Shown here: positions 9,094 through 17,508 of the stretch, piece after piece
How positions within the stretch are numbered: the first letter of the stretch is position 1
Layout: each line of letters starts with the position of its first letter
Assembly: GCF_014174515.1 (NCBI RefSeq)
Contig: NZ_JACJUG010000028.1
Location: forward strand, 1-60,377
DNA: 60,377 nucleotides
Origin: Mitsuaria sp. WAJ17
GTDB lineage: Bacteria; Pseudomonadota; Gammaproteobacteria; Burkholderiales; Burkholderiaceae_C
Direction: 5' to 3'
Notes under the pieces: model-generated
The model's input: the letters and a program-made list of their open reading frames with translations, nothing else
Told to the model about the DNA's origin: nothing
Databases searched by the model: none
Translations under genes and position numbers: made by a program

Positions 9094-9702
9094 ATGGCCA
9101 GAGGCAGAGCCCCCGGATTCGATGCCAGCCGCGACCAGATCCTGGCGCAGGCGGCGCGGCTGTTCGCCGCGCAAGGCTATGCCGGCACCTCCATGAACCA
9201 GGTGGCGGAGGCCTGCGCGGTGAGCAAGCCCACGCTCTACCACTACGTGCGGGACAAGCACGAGCTGCTGGTGCAGATCTGCGAGACCCATGTGCAAGGC
9301 CTGGCCGCCCTGGTGGCCGAGGTGAAAGGGCAAGACCTGCCCCCCGAGCAGCACCTGCGCACCCTCATCGCCCGCTTCATGCAGGCCTATGGCGAAGCGC
9401 AGAACGAGCACCGCGTGCTGACCGAGGACGTCAAGTTCCTCGAAGGCTCCGACCAGGAACGCCTGCTGGCCGTCGAGCGCCAGGTGGTCAACGCATTCGC
9501 CGAGGCCGTGGCCGCGGTGCGCCCGGAGCTGCAGGCCGCCAAGCTGCACAAACCGCTGACCATGCTGCTCTTCGGCATGATCAACTGGACCTTCACCTGG
9601 CTGAAGCCCGACGGCGAGCTCAGCTACGACTCGGTCGCGCCCATGGTGGCGGACCTCTTCTTCGGGGGCCTCGGCGCCGTGGGTGCCACGAAAGTCTCGT
9701 GA
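9094..9702 (+). CDS. paaR: TetR-family regulator, probable PaaR repressor of the paa operon
   Basis: This 202-residue protein has an N-terminal HTH (about 14-60: ILAQAARLFAAQGYAGTSMN, then AVSKPTLYHYVRDKHELL) typical of TetR regulators and a helical C-terminal ligand domain. PaaX, the enterobacterial GntR-type regulator, is absent. Betaproteobacterial paa operons usually carry a TetR regulator that responds to phenylacetyl-CoA, so this is probably PaaR acting on the palindrome at 2384-2397. The ATG at 9094 has no strong ribosome site; in-frame codons upstream run into the repeat and were rejected. The symbol rests on context. Confidence 0.8.
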   Translation: MARGRAPGFDASRDQILAQAARLFAAQGYAGTSMNQVAEACAVSKPTLYHYVRDKHELLVQICETHVQGLAALVAEVKGQDLPPEQHLRTLIARFMQAYGEAQNEHRVLTEDVKFLEGSDQERLLAVERQVVNAFAEAVAAVRPELQAAKLHKPLTMLLFGMINWTFTWLKPDGELSYDSVAPMVADLFFGGLGAVGATKVS

Positions 9703-9778
9703 AGGCTTTCGCACCGACGATCACCGCGCGAGGATCCGCATCCTGCACACATTGGCAAGACCAACACAAGGAGACACC

Positions 9779-10939
9779 GTGAAGCTGATGAAGAAGACCC
9801 TGCTGGCGCTGGCCGGCACCGCCGCCCTGATGAGTTCCCTGGGTTTGGCACATGCCGACATCAATGTGGGCGTGACCGTCTCGGCCACCGGCCCCGCCGC
9901 CTCCCTGGGCATCCCCGAGAAGAACACCTTCAGCCTGCTGCCCACCACCATCGCCGGGCAGAAGGTCAACTACATCGTGCTGGACGACGCTTCGGACACC
10001 ACCACGGCAGTCGCCAACACCCGCAAGCTGATCACCGAGCACAAGGTCGATGTGGTCGTGGGCTCCACCGTGACGCCCAACAGCCTGGCCATGATCGACG
10101 CCGTGGCCGAGAGCCAGACGCCCATGATCTCCATGGCCGCCTCGGCCCGCATCGTCGAGCCCGTGGACGCCAAGAAGCGCTGGGTCTTCAAGACGCCGCA
10201 GAACGACATCATGATGGCCCTGGCCATCGCCTCGCACATGGCCAGCCAGGGCGTGAAGACCGTCGGCTTCGTGGGCTTCGCCGATGCCTACGGCGAGGGC
10301 TGGTACAACGAGTTCAACAAGGTCGCCTCGACCAAGGGCCTGACCATCGTGGCCAGCGAGCGCTACAACCGCACCGACACCTCGGTGACCGGCCAGGTGC
10401 TCAAGATCCTCGCCGCGCGGCCTGACGCCGTGCTGGTGGCCGGCAGCGGCACGCCCGCCGCCCTGCCCCAGAAGACGCTGAAGGAGCGCGGCTACGCCGG
10501 CAAGTTCTACCAGACCCACGGCGTGGCCAACAACGACTTCCTGCGCGTGGGCGGCAAGGACGTGGAAGGCACCTTCCTGCCCTCCGGCCCCGTGCTGGTG
10601 GCCAGCCAGCTGCCGGCGGACCATCCGGTCAAGAAGAGCGCCCTGGACTACGCGGCCAAGTACGAAGCCGCCTTCGGCAAGGGCACGGTCTCGACCTTCG
10701 GCGGCCACGCCTGGGACGCAGGCCAGCTGCTGCAGGCCGCCATCCCCGCTGCAGTCAAGAAGGCCCAGCCCGGCACGCCGGCCTTCCGCGCCGCCCTGCG
10801 CGACGCCCTGGAGGCCGTCAAGGAACTGCCCGGCGCGCATGGCGTGTTCAACATGTCCGACAAGGACCATCTGGGCCTGGACCAGCGCGCCCGCGTGATG
10901 GTCAAGATCGAGAACGGCACCTGGAAGTACCAGCCCTGA
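9779..10939 (+). CDS. Leu/Ile/Val-type ABC transporter substrate-binding protein
   Basis: This 386-residue periplasmic binding protein has the signal peptide KKTLLALAGTAALMSSLG and cleavage near AHA/DINVG. The mature part follows the LivK-like type I pattern (VGVTVSATGPAASLGIPEKN, then VGSTVTPNSLAM). The GTG at 9779 fits AAGGAG (9767-9772) at 6 bases; the ATG at 9788 would be 15 bases away. Its place between paaR and paaZ suggests it binds phenylacetate or a related aromatic acid. No permease or ATPase gene is nearby, so its transporter must be elsewhere. It is followed by a double hairpin terminator. Confidence 0.85.
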   Translation: MKLMKKTLLALAGTAALMSSLGLAHADINVGVTVSATGPAASLGIPEKNTFSLLPTTIAGQKVNYIVLDDASDTTTAVANTRKLITEHKVDVVVGSTVTPNSLAMIDAVAESQTPMISMAASARIVEPVDAKKRWVFKTPQNDIMMALAIASHMASQGVKTVGFVGFADAYGEGWYNEFNKVASTKGLTIVASERYNRTDTSVTGQVLKILAARPDAVLVAGSGTPAALPQKTLKERGYAGKFYQTHGVANNDFLRVGGKDVEGTFLPSGPVLVASQLPADHPVKKSALDYAAKYEAAFGKGTVSTFGGHAWDAGQLLQAAIPAAVKKAQPGTPAFRAALRDALEAVKELPGAHGVFNMSDKDHLGLDQRARVMVKIENGTWKYQP

Positions 10940-10954
10940 TCGCCCATCCCTGAC

Positions 10955-11011
10955 GGCGGCGCCCCGCAAGCGCCGCCCCATGAAGCGCCCCGCCTTGCGG
11001 GGCCTTTCTTT
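10955..11011 (+). terminator. Tandem hairpins / rho-independent terminator after the binding-protein gene
   Basis: The first hairpin pairs GGCGGCG (10955-10961) with CGCCGCC (10971-10977). The second pairs GCCCCGC (10987-10993) with GCGGGGC (10997-11003) around CTT and is followed by CTTTCTTTC. The second is a good intrinsic terminator. It ends only about 32 bases before the paaZ start codon. Confidence 0.8.
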
Positions 11012-11043
11012 CATCCCCTCACAAGCCATCCGGAGGAGCCGCC

Positions 11044-13098
11044 ATGAGCGCCAACGTCCCTGTTCTTCAAAGCCTGATCGCCGGCCGCTGGGTCGGCAGC
11101 CAGGCCGCGCGCGGCCTGCACAGCGCGCTCAATGGCCGGCTGATCGCCCAGACCCATGCCGAGGGCCTGGACTTCGGCGAGAGCCTGGCCTATGCCCGGG
11201 GTCAGGCCTTGCCTGCCCTGCTGAAATCCACCTTCCAGCAGCGCGCCGCCACGCTCAAGGCCCTGGCCAACTACCTGATGGAGCGCAAGGAGCAGCTCTA
11301 CGCGATCTCGGTGCACACCGGCGGCACGCGCCCGGACAACTGGATCGACATCGAGGGCGGCATCGGCACCCTCTTCGCCTACGCCTCCATGGGCCGCCGC
11401 GAGTTGCCCTCCAGCAATGTGGTGCATGAAGGCCCGGCCCAGCAGCTGGGCAAGGAAGGCCACTTCTGGGGCAGCCATGTGCTGGTGCCCAAGCGCGGCG
11501 TGGCCGTGCACATCAACGCCTTCAACTTCCCCATGTGGGGCATGCTGGAGAAGTTCGCCCCCACCTTCCTGGCGGGCATGCCCTGCATCGTCAAGCCGGC
11601 CACGGCCACCAGCTATGTGGCCGAGGCCTGCGTGCGGCTGATCCAGGAGTCCGGCCTGCTGCCTGAGGGTTCACTGCAGCTGATCATCGGCAGCTCGGGT
11701 GACCTGCTGGACCGCCTGGAGGAGACCGACGTCGTCACCTTCACCGGCTCGGCCGACACCGCCGCCATGCTGCGCGTCAACAAGAATCTGATCGCGCGCT
11801 CCATCCCCTTCAACGCCGAAGCGGACAGCCTCAACTGCGCCATCCTCGCCCCGGACGTCACGCCGGACGACCCCGAGTTCGAGCTCTTCGTCAAGGAAGT
11901 GGCCAAGGAGATGAGCGCCAAGGCCGGCCAGAAGTGCACGGCCATCCGCCGCGCCATCGTGCCGCGCCATCTGGTCGATGCCGTGGGCGAAAAGCTGCGC
12001 GAGCGCCTGGCCAAGATCAAAGTGGGCGACCCCATCGTCGAGGGTGTGCGCATGGGCGCCCTGGCCTCTCGCGAGCAGCAGAGCGACGTCACCGAGCGCG
12101 TGGCCCTGCTCTCGGAAGGCAACGAGGTGCTGCTCAGCGCCCGTGACGGCTTCGCGCCGGTGGGCGAGGGCGTGGCCGAGGGCGCCTTCTTCGCGCCCAC
12201 CCTGCTGCTGTGCCGCAACCCCCTGGCCAACGAGACGGTGCACAGCGTCGAGGCCTTCGGGCCCGTGTCCACGCTGATGCCCTACGAGGACTTCGACGAG
12301 GCCCTGCATCTGGCCGCCAAGGGCCGCGGCAGCCTCGTGGGCTCGGTGATCACCAAGACGCCGGCCCTGGCCGCACAGGCCGTGATGCACGCGGGCGCCT
12401 TCCATGGCCGCATCCATGTGCTGGACCGCGATGCCGCCAAGGAGTCCACAGGCCACGGCTCGCCCCTGCCCATGCTCAAGCACGGTGGCCCGGGCCGCGC
12501 CGGCGGCGGCGAGGAGCTGGGCGGCATCCGTGCCGTCAAGCACTACCTGCAGCGCGTGGCCGTGCAGGGCTCGCCCACCATGCTGACCGCCATCACCGGC
12601 GAGTACCAGCGCGGCGGCAAGGTGCACGAGGACGTGATCCACCCCTTCCGCAAGCACTTCGAGGAGATCCAAGTCGGCGACTCGCTGCTCACGCATCGCC
12701 GCACCGTCAGCGAGGCGGACATCGTCAACTTCGGCGGCGTCTCGGGCGACTACTTCTACATGCACTTCGACGAGGTCGCTGCCAAGGACACGCAGTTCGG
12801 CCAGCGCATCGCGCACGGCTACTTCGTGCTGTCGGCCGCGGCGGGCCTGTTCGTCTCGCCCGCGCCGGGCCCTGTGCTGGCCAACTACGGCCTGGACACC
12901 CTGCGCTTCGTGAACCCCGTGGCCATCGGTGACACCATCCAGGCCCGCCTCACCTGCAAGCGCCGCATCGACCGCGGCAACCGCCCGGACCAGCCGCCCC
13001 AGGGCGTGGTGGCCTGGGACGTGCAGGTGATGAACCAGCGCGGCGAGCTGGTCGCCAGCTACGATATCCTGACCCTGGTGGCGAAGAAGAACGGCTGA
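11044..13098 (+). CDS. paaZ: PaaZ: oxepin-CoA hydrolase / 3-oxo-5,6-dehydrosuberyl-CoA semialdehyde dehydrogenase
   Basis: This 684-residue bifunctional enzyme is the length of E. coli PaaZ. The N-terminal aldehyde dehydrogenase has catalytic Glu259 (FNAEADSLN) and Cys298 (AGQKCTAIRR). The C-terminal MaoC-like hydratase has Asp569 and His574 in GDYFYMHFD, the Asp-x4-His pair of ring-opening PaaZ, and GQRIAHGYF. It hydrolyses oxepin-CoA and oxidises the aldehyde, so both functions look intact. GGAGGAG lies 5 to 7 bases before the ATG. It is the last paa gene and lies right after a terminator, so it needs read-through or its own weak promoter. Confidence 0.95.
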   Translation: MSANVPVLQSLIAGRWVGSQAARGLHSALNGRLIAQTHAEGLDFGESLAYARGQALPALLKSTFQQRAATLKALANYLMERKEQLYAISVHTGGTRPDNWIDIEGGIGTLFAYASMGRRELPSSNVVHEGPAQQLGKEGHFWGSHVLVPKRGVAVHINAFNFPMWGMLEKFAPTFLAGMPCIVKPATATSYVAEACVRLIQESGLLPEGSLQLIIGSSGDLLDRLEETDVVTFTGSADTAAMLRVNKNLIARSIPFNAEADSLNCAILAPDVTPDDPEFELFVKEVAKEMSAKAGQKCTAIRRAIVPRHLVDAVGEKLRERLAKIKVGDPIVEGVRMGALASREQQSDVTERVALLSEGNEVLLSARDGFAPVGEGVAEGAFFAPTLLLCRNPLANETVHSVEAFGPVSTLMPYEDFDEALHLAAKGRGSLVGSVITKTPALAAQAVMHAGAFHGRIHVLDRDAAKESTGHGSPLPMLKHGGPGRAGGGEELGGIRAVKHYLQRVAVQGSPTMLTAITGEYQRGGKVHEDVIHPFRKHFEEIQVGDSLLTHRRTVSEADIVNFGGVSGDYFYMHFDEVAAKDTQFGQRIAHGYFVLSAAAGLFVSPAPGPVLANYGLDTLRFVNPVAIGDTIQARLTCKRRIDRGNRPDQPPQGVVAWDVQVMNQRGELVASYDILTLVAKKNG

Positions 13099-13118
13099 GG
13101 CCGTAAGAAGCCGGGGGC

Positions 13119-13895
13119 TCAGGCCCTCGGCACCAGCCGGATCTCGAAGAGCTGGGGCCAGAGCTTGCCGGTCACAAAGATTCGCTTGCCTGCAGCGTCG
13201 TAGGCGATGCCATTGAGCACATCGGCCTGGCGCGCCTGCGCCGGGGGCAGCAGGCCGCGCAGATCGATCCAGCCGCGCACCTGGCCGCTGGCCGGGTCGA
13301 TGCGGGCGATCACGTCCTGCTGCCAGACATTGGCCCAGACCTGGCCGTCCACCCACTCCAGCTCGTTGAGTTGCTCCAGCGGCCGGCCCAGGGCGCTCAC
13401 CGACACGCGGCGCACCTCCTTCATCGTGGCGGGGTCGAGGAAGCGCAGCTGGGTGCTGCCGTCGCTCATGATGAGGTGCTCGCCGTTGTGCGTCAGGCCC
13501 CAGCCCTCGCCGGCGTAGCGGAACTCGCGCTTCTTCTTGAAGGTCTTCTTGTCCCACACGAAGCCGAGCTGGGACTTCCAGGTCAGGCTGAGGATCTCGT
13601 CGCCGACGATGGTCATGCCCTCGCCGAAATGCTCGGCGGGCACGTCCACCTTCTGCTGCACGCGGCCGTCTTCCAGCCTGACCCGCCGGATGGAGCTCTG
13701 CCCCTCCAGCCCGGTGCTCTCGAACAGGTGTCCGTCATGCCATTCCAGGCCCTGGGTGAAGGCGCCCGGGTCATGCGGATAGGCCTTGACCACCGCCACG
13801 CCCCACACGGGCAGGGCGATGCGCTGGGCCCGGGCCGCGCCCAGGCCGCCAGCGGCCAGCAAGGAAAGCAGGAGGTCACGTCTGCGCAGGGTCAT
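13119..13895 (-). CDS. Glutaminyl-peptide cyclotransferase-like beta-propeller protein
   Basis: This 258-residue protein starts with MTLRRRDLLLSLLAAGGLG and a likely cleavage after ARA, a Tat-like signal. The mature protein has YPHDPGAFTQGLEW (about 39-52), the hallmark of the plant/bacterial glutaminyl cyclase family, followed by repeated short beta-propeller blades. The family converts N-terminal Gln to pyroglutamate, here probably in the periplasm. It converges on paaZ with a 20-base gap and no clear terminator, and is divergent from the VIT-domain gene. The ribosome site is weak. The family is sure; the substrate is unknown. Confidence 0.85.
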   Translation of the reverse strand: MTLRRRDLLLSLLAAGGLGAARAQRIALPVWGVAVVKAYPHDPGAFTQGLEWHDGHLFESTGLEGQSSIRRVRLEDGRVQQKVDVPAEHFGEGMTIVGDEILSLTWKSQLGFVWDKKTFKKKREFRYAGEGWGLTHNGEHLIMSDGSTQLRFLDPATMKEVRRVSVSALGRPLEQLNELEWVDGQVWANVWQQDVIARIDPASGQVRGWIDLRGLLPPAQARQADVLNGIAYDAAGKRIFVTGKLWPQLFEIRLVPRA

Positions 13896-13974
13896 GGGGC
13901 GTCACTCGGCAAGTCGGGAGGCGCCTCTATTGTCGCGGTTGCGTCGCGGCAACTGCCCGGACTCTGCCACCCTT

Positions 13975-14018
13975 ACAGTGCACCGCTGACGGGCCTCTCG
14001 CGTTGAGGCCTGCACTGT
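13975..14018 (+). promoter_or_regulatory. Nested hairpin just before the ribosome site of the VIT-domain gene
   Basis: ACAGTGCA (13975-13982) pairs perfectly with TGCACTGT (14011-14018). Inside it GGCCTC (13992-13997) pairs with GAGGCC (14005-14010) around a 7-base loop, leaving a 9-base bulge on the left. The GAGGAGGA ribosome site starts at 14020, so the stem ends directly beside it. It could be an RNA control element, or a dyad operator in DNA. Confidence 0.5.
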
Positions 14019-14030
14019 CGAGGAGGACCC

Positions 14031-17000
14031 ATGCCCACATTTCCCCACAGGCCAGGCAAGACCTGGCACCGCCCGACGCTGCTGGCGCTGAACCTGGCCT
14101 GGCTGAGCCTGGCCGCCCCCGTGGCCGAGGCCGCGCCCTGGAAGATCCGCGCCGATACACAGGTGCAACTGGAGCTGCGCCAGATCGGCTGGCGTCTGCA
14201 GGGTCCCTTTGCCGAGCAGCGCGTCGAGCTGGTCCTGCGCAACCCCTCGGCGCGGCCCATGGAAGCGACGGTGCTGCTGCCCCTGGCCGACGGTGAACGG
14301 CTGCGGGGCTATGCGCTGGACATCAACGGCGAGCTGCGCGACGCCGTGCCCGTGGAGCGCGTCCAGGCCCGCGTGGCCTTCGAGACCCAGACCGCCCTCA
14401 AGGTGGACCCGGCCCTGGTCGAGCGCGACAGCGACAGCGACTACCGCCTGCGCGTCTTCCCCATCCCGGCCCGCGGCGAGCGCCGCCTGCGCATCGATCT
14501 CGCCCGTCTGGCCGAGCGCAGCGACTGCGGCTGGCGGCACACCCTGTCAGCCGACGCCCTCCCCCAGGGCAGCCGCCTGACGGCCACGCTGAGCGCCAGC
14601 CTGAAGCCGGTCCTCGTGCCGGAGGGGCTGGGCGAGCCGGCACCCTCCATCGACAAGTCCGCGCCCGCCGCGGCCTGGACCGCCACCCTGCCCCTGCGCA
14701 GCGGCGACGCGCCCCGCACGGTCTGCCTCCCGGCGCCCGGACAGCCCGCCGGCTTCACGCACCGCCTGGACGACGGCACCGAGTTCCGCTGGCTGGAGGT
14801 CCCGATGACCGACGCCGGCCTGCAGCCCCTGCCGGCGCCGAGCCGGCTGGAGATCGTGTGGGACGCTTCGCTGCGCATGCCCGGCGACCGCCTGCTTGAA
14901 CTCCAGCTGCTGGAGCGCTACCTGCAGGGCCGCAGCCTGAGCGTGACCCTGACCGTGCTGCGTCTGGGGATGAAGCGCCAGCAGTTCCAGGTTCGCAACG
15001 GCGACTGGACCGCCCTGCGCGAGACCCTGCTCGCCCTGCGGCCTGAAGGCGCGCTGGACCTCGGCAGCTGGTCCCCCGCGGCAGGCGCCCAGCAGGTGCT
15101 GATGTTCAGCGAGCTGCGGCACAGCTGGCCCCATCGCGAGGCCATGAAGTCGCCGGGGCTGCCTGTGCATCTGGTGTCGCGACAGGTGGCCGACCTGGCC
15201 CTGGCCCAGCCTCTGCTGCAGGACGGCGGCCAGTGGCTGGACCTGAAGCAGACCCGTCTGGCCGAGCTGGCCCGCCAGCTCACGCTGACCCCCGGGGTCC
15301 GCATCGCCAGCCGCTGGGATCAGGCCGCCTGGCATGCCGAGAGTCGCACGCCGCGACATGGCGTGCTGCGGGCCTGCCATGTCCAGCCGGCGGACGAAGC
15401 GTGGCGCGACCAGCCCGCGCTGCTGCTCAGCCAGCAGGACGCGCAAGGCCGCCGCGAACGCAGCGTGCAGGCCGAGCGCTGGACGCCCGAGCCCCTGGCC
15501 GCCTTCTGGTGCGGCAGCTGGTGGATCCAGACCCTGGAGGCCGAGCCCCTGCGCAACAGGCGCCAGCTCGCGCGCCTGGGCGAGCAGCTGGGCCTGGTCA
15601 ACCGGGAGACCAGCCTGCTGGTGCTGGAAACGCTGCAGGACTACATCAACCACGGTGTGATGCCGCCCGTGACGACCCCGGCCATCCGCGAGGCCGTGCT
15701 GCGTGGGCGCGAAGCCAAGGCCCAGCGCGAGCGTGAGCAGACCACGGTCCAGCGCAACGCGCTGGCGCAGCAGTGGTCGAGCCGGGAAGACTGGTGGTCG
15801 CGCGACTTCTCGGAAGCGAAGGAGGAAGCCCGCCACCAGCGCGAGCTCGAAGCCCTGAAGAAAAGACAGGCCCGGGAGCGCGAGCGCCTGGAGACGCAGT
15901 TTGAGCGCAAGGGCCGTCCGGCCCCGAGCATTGCGATGCAATTCAGCACCCCGCCGCCGCCGGATTTCATGCGCCCACCCGAGGTCCATGTGATGGCGGC
16001 CCCTACACCGGCCCCCAAGGCTGAATCCCCGACCCCACGGCCGGTGGATGTGCCAGCGCCGCATCCCGCGTTGCCGCATCCCGCGCCCCCCACCCGCGTC
16101 GAGCAGCCCCGCGAACCCGCCCCGTCCGTGGCACCCGCCGCTGCCCACACCCTGCGCGCCGTCGCCACCACCGAACGCTACGCCGCCGAGCTCGCACAGG
16201 CCCGCACCGCGGAGGCGCTGGATCGGCTCGTGGCCGACCTCAGCGGGACCTATGCCGACAGCCCCGCCTTCCACGCCGATGTGGCCGAACGTTTCGCCGC
16301 CTTGGGCGACAGGCCCCGTGCGGTGCAGGTGCTCAGCAACATCGTGGCGCTGATGCCCCGCGAGGCTTCAGCCCTGCGCCTGGTGGCCTACCGCCTGCAG
16401 GGCATGGGGCAGTCCGCGCCGGCCCTGGACCTGCTGCTGCGGGCGCGGGATCTGGCGCCTGACGAGCCCCAGTCCTGGCGCGACGCCGGCCTAGCCCTGG
16501 GTCAGGCCGGCCGCTGCGAGGAGGCCGCCGCCTCGCTGCAGCACGTGGTGGACACGGCCTGGCCAGACCGCTTCGCCGAGATTGCCCTGATCAGCCTGGC
16601 CGAGCTCAACGACCTGCAGCAGCGCTGCCCCAGCTCGAGCTTCTCGACGCTGCCCGTGGCCCTGCGCAAGTCGCTGCCGGTAGGCCTGCGCGTGGTCATG
16701 CGCTGGGACCTCAACAGCACGGACATCGATCTCCATGTGATCGACCCGCTGAACGAGGAGGCCTTCTTCATGCACCGCGACACCCGCCAGGGCGGCCATC
16801 TCTCGCGTGACTTCACCGCCGGCTACGGCCCGGAGGAGTTCATCCTGCGGCGCCCGGTGCCCGGCCGGTACAAGATCGTCGCGCGCTACTACGGCAGCCA
16901 GATGGCCACGCTCAGCCGCGGCGCCACGGTGCAGGTGGACGTGCAGACCGGCTTCGGCAGCCCGCAGCTGCAGTCCCGGACCCTGACCTACCGCCTGGTC

Positions 17001-17111
17001 GAGGGCGGCGGGGACATTGAGTTGGGCGAGTTCCATCTCGATGCCAAGGGGCGTCTGCTGGCGTTACCTGTCCCGGCCAAGGCCAAGGGCAAGGGCCCGT
17101 CCGCCCCCTGA
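14031..17111 (+). CDS. Large exported VIT / degenerate vWA / TPR / DUF2135 protein
   Basis: This 1026-residue protein has a signal peptide ending near residue 35 (LAAPVAEAAPWK). A VIT-like beta domain (about 40-160; LRNPSARPMEATVLLPLADG) is followed by a von Willebrand A-like domain (about 265-430). Its metal site reads DASLR, lacking the second Ser of DxSxS. Next come a charged coiled coil (about 570-640), a Pro-rich linker (about 645-715), TPR-like helices (about 725-860) and a C-terminal DUF2135 domain (about 885-1005; RWDLNSTDIDLHVIDPLNEE, YGPEEF). A strong AGGAGG precedes the ATG. The likely place is periplasm or outer surface. Function is unknown; related proteins act in adhesion or envelope complexes. 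Nothing similar is next to it. Confidence 0.8.
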   Translation: MPTFPHRPGKTWHRPTLLALNLAWLSLAAPVAEAAPWKIRADTQVQLELRQIGWRLQGPFAEQRVELVLRNPSARPMEATVLLPLADGERLRGYALDINGELRDAVPVERVQARVAFETQTALKVDPALVERDSDSDYRLRVFPIPARGERRLRIDLARLAERSDCGWRHTLSADALPQGSRLTATLSASLKPVLVPEGLGEPAPSIDKSAPAAAWTATLPLRSGDAPRTVCLPAPGQPAGFTHRLDDGTEFRWLEVPMTDAGLQPLPAPSRLEIVWDASLRMPGDRLLELQLLERYLQGRSLSVTLTVLRLGMKRQQFQVRNGDWTALRETLLALRPEGALDLGSWSPAAGAQQVLMFSELRHSWPHREAMKSPGLPVHLVSRQVADLALAQPLLQDGGQWLDLKQTRLAELARQLTLTPGVRIASRWDQAAWHAESRTPRHGVLRACHVQPADEAWRDQPALLLSQQDAQGRRERSVQAERWTPEPLAAFWCGSWWIQTLEAEPLRNRRQLARLGEQLGLVNRETSLLVLETLQDYINHGVMPPVTTPAIREAVLRGREAKAQREREQTTVQRNALAQQWSSREDWWSRDFSEAKEEARHQRELEALKKRQARERERLETQFERKGRPAPSIAMQFSTPPPPDFMRPPEVHVMAAPTPAPKAESPTPRPVDVPAPHPALPHPAPPTRVEQPREPAPSVAPAAAHTLRAVATTERYAAELAQARTAEALDRLVADLSGTYADSPAFHADVAERFAALGDRPRAVQVLSNIVALMPREASALRLVAYRLQGMGQSAPALDLLLRARDLAPDEPQSWRDAGLALGQAGRCEEAAASLQHVVDTAWPDRFAEIALISLAELNDLQQRCPSSSFSTLPVALRKSLPVGLRVVMRWDLNSTDIDLHVIDPLNEEAFFMHRDTRQGGHLSRDFTAGYGPEEFILRRPVPGRYKIVARYYGSQMATLSRGATVQVDVQTGFGSPQLQSRTLTYRLVEGGGDIELGEFHLDAKGRLLALPVPAKAKGKGPSAP

Positions 17112-17151
17112 ATCCGGCCGGCGGGGCCCGTCGCCCCATGTCGCCAGCCAC

Positions 17152-17180
17152 AAAAAAGCCCCGCCTCGGCGGGGCTTTCT
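17152..17180. terminator. Bidirectional intrinsic terminator
   Basis: AGCCCCGCC and GGCGGGGCT pair around a two- to three-base loop, flanked by AAAAAA on the left and TTTCT on the right. It therefore ends both the VIT-domain gene on the plus strand (stop 17111) and the DUF1161 gene on the minus strand (stop 17198). Confidence 0.9.
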
Positions 17181-17197
17181 ACTGGCGCAAGCCGCGA

Positions 17198-17425
17198 TCA
17201 CTGCTTCTCGTAGGTGATTTTCCTGCTGCCGCCCTCGCAGCTGCCGATCACCTTGGCTTCGCCGACCTTGTCGCTCTCGACCACGGCCAGGGTGTAGTTC
17301 TTGACGCCCTTCTCGTCCAGCTTGGCGGCGATCTCGGCCTTCAGCTCCTCGCAGGGCTTGACGGCGGCAAGGGCGGGCGTGGCCAGCACGGTGGCGAGCA
17401 GGGCCAGGGTCAGGGTCTTGTTCAT
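17198..17425 (-). CDS. DUF1161 small periplasmic protein
   Basis: This 75-residue protein has a clear signal peptide (MNKTLTLALLATVLATPALA). The mature part KPCEELKAEIAAKLDEKGVK ... VIGSCEGGSRKITY is the DUF1161 pattern with two conserved cysteines that probably form a disulfide. The ATG at 17425 has GGAGG upstream at good spacing; in-frame codons further upstream have no support. It is 83 bases downstream of a binding-protein gene on the same strand, and both end at the shared terminator. The function of DUF1161 is not established. Confidence 0.88.
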   Translation of the reverse strand: MNKTLTLALLATVLATPALAAVKPCEELKAEIAAKLDEKGVKNYTLAVVESDKVGEAKVIGSCEGGSRKITYEKQ

Positions 17426-17508
17426 GGGGCCTCCACAAAGATCAGGCGGGACATTCCGCCGCCCGCGCATTGTCTGGACGCCGGACGACTGTCTGTCGTC
17501 GGGCGGCC

